Positions 63,132-64,000 of a DNA stretch of 64,000 bases are shown piece after piece. The notes beneath the pieces are model-generated. The model worked only from the letters and a program-made list of their open reading frames with translations. It did not search any database and had not been told where the DNA came from. Origin of the DNA: Stercorarius parasiticus (lineage: Eukaryota > Chordata > Aves > Charadriiformes > Stercorariidae); assembly GCA_013396915.1 (NCBI GenBank), contig VWZL01000615.1, positions 62,001 to 126,000 on the forward strand, given 5' to 3'. The first letter of the stretch is position 1; each line of letters begins with the position of its first letter. A program made the position numbers and the translations under genes.

Positions 63132-64000
63132 GTGAGAAATCCCATACATGCTTCTACAGTATACATACTCTGAGTTGTCAGCACTAGCAACAACTGTCGT
63201 TGCACTTTTCTCTCCTCTTTACTAGACAAAGAAGCAATCTTGTCCTTCACCCAGTGCTACTGATTTTTTGTGTCTGCTAGCAAACAACTGTTATGCAGTA
63301 TTTTGTTTACAATTTTTATTCTTGACAGATTCGATTTGTATTATTTATATATATTATAAATATATATAATAATATGGAATATACATTATAAACAGATACG
63401 TATTTGTAATAGTTATAACTGAACTAAATTGTAGTGTACTGCAAAGGCTAAATTGGTTAACATTTTACAGTAGCAGCTCTTTTTCTTTACACCAGGATTT
63501 TAGTAAATGGCTAAAATGCAGATAAAGATGGGATTTATTTATGTATGTATGTATCTTGCATCAACATGTAGTTCAGCAAGTAGAATTTCATAGACTGGCT
63601 TCAATTTAGGAGAGCTTGGGAGGCAAAAGAATGCCTCAAAAGTAAGTCAATGATATCTTTTATAATAGAGGGATTCTTCTGTAATTTTAGCACTGAGCTG
63701 AATAGGAGCAATGTTTGTTTTGTGGGTGTACGTTTAAAACTCAAAAGTAGTAATTTTTACTCAATGTTAAATTTATTGAAGGACCTGCAGGTGTGGTGTT
63801 CTGCGTAGCGAGAATATATTTGAACTGCAAGAGTAACCCGTTAGTGGAACATTATACTGTAAAGCACTTTTTGTTGCAGACTGTATTTGCCAATGCTTTA
63901 TTTTGTACTGCTTCCTTTTTTGTAATGACTTTGTTTTTTATATGGAAATATTTCAAAATATTAAGTTTGTTAGTGTAACAAAAAATTCTTAAAATCTCTT
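63132..64000 (+). other. SNX29: Start of SNX29 intron 2 (continues past the window)
   Basis: AT-rich, no exon seen. It holds an AT-rich near-palindrome at 63339-63377 (alternating TATA/ATAT) and a TATG-rich stretch at about 63536-63553. Confidence 0.6.
63339..63377. repeat. AT-rich (TA)n-like near-palindromic tract
   Basis: Alternating TATATA/ATAATA sequence around a central TATTATAAATA, self-complementary over much of its length. Low-complexity DNA likely to be variable in length. Confidence 0.6.

Noticed and set aside
1..64000. CRISPR arrays, bacterial operons, tRNA or rRNA genes
   Set aside because: None seen. The window is a vertebrate nuclear locus. No cloverleaf tRNA or rRNA segment was recognised by eye, although a covariance-model scan was not possible.

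Overview
This is a vertebrate nuclear window. Its coding exons are interrupted by GT-AG introns, its genes start in CpG islands, and most of the rest is AT-rich intron or intergenic DNA. A decayed CR1 LINE, a second CR1 3' fragment and a solo ERVL-type LTR with the look of neoavian LTRs point to a bird. The order RSL1D1(-) - GSPT1(-) - TNFRSF17(+) - SNX29(+) matches human 16p13.13 as I know it, so I read this as the avian counterpart of that block. The species cannot be fixed from the sequence alone.

Layout. (1) 198-6160: RSL1D1 on the minus strand, complete, 9 coding exons, 443 aa, with a CpG-island promoter at about 5640-6440. (2) 6440-7910: an old CR1 LINE in minus orientation. (3) 7910-13700: AT-rich DNA, partly possible GSPT1 3'UTR, with one MITE-like remnant. 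(4) 13700-39300: GSPT1 (translation termination factor eRF3a) on the minus strand, complete, 15 coding exons, 622 aa, with an 11-kb first intron and a CpG-island promoter. (5) 39300-39660: a promoter-proximal cluster of alternating AACTAC-cored motifs around a run of Ns. (6) 39700-54290: a 14.5-kb gene desert with a second MITE-like remnant. (7) 54293-56235: TNFRSF17 (BCMA) on the plus strand, 3 coding exons, 167 aa. (8) 56589-57159: solo LTR. (9) 57840-64000: SNX29 promoter and first two coding exons on the plus strand. The gene runs off the window.

The genes are not an operon. RSL1D1 (nucleolar, ribosome biogenesis) and GSPT1 (translation termination) are housekeeping genes with CpG-island promoters. 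TNFRSF17 is a plasma-cell receptor without a CpG island. SNX29 is a RUN/PX-domain trafficking protein.

Most notable observations: the alternating ACTAYRNNNCCCR-like motif array upstream of GSPT1; two short RSL1D1 introns (105 and 87 nt) that are multiples of three, phase 0 and free of in-frame stops, one carrying eight perfect GGGGCC units; and a proline-rich, glycine-poor eRF3a N-terminus. I found no clearly new multi-gene system. All exon joins were made by eye from splice signals, reading frame and remembered family sequences, and none was tested by alignment or RNA data.
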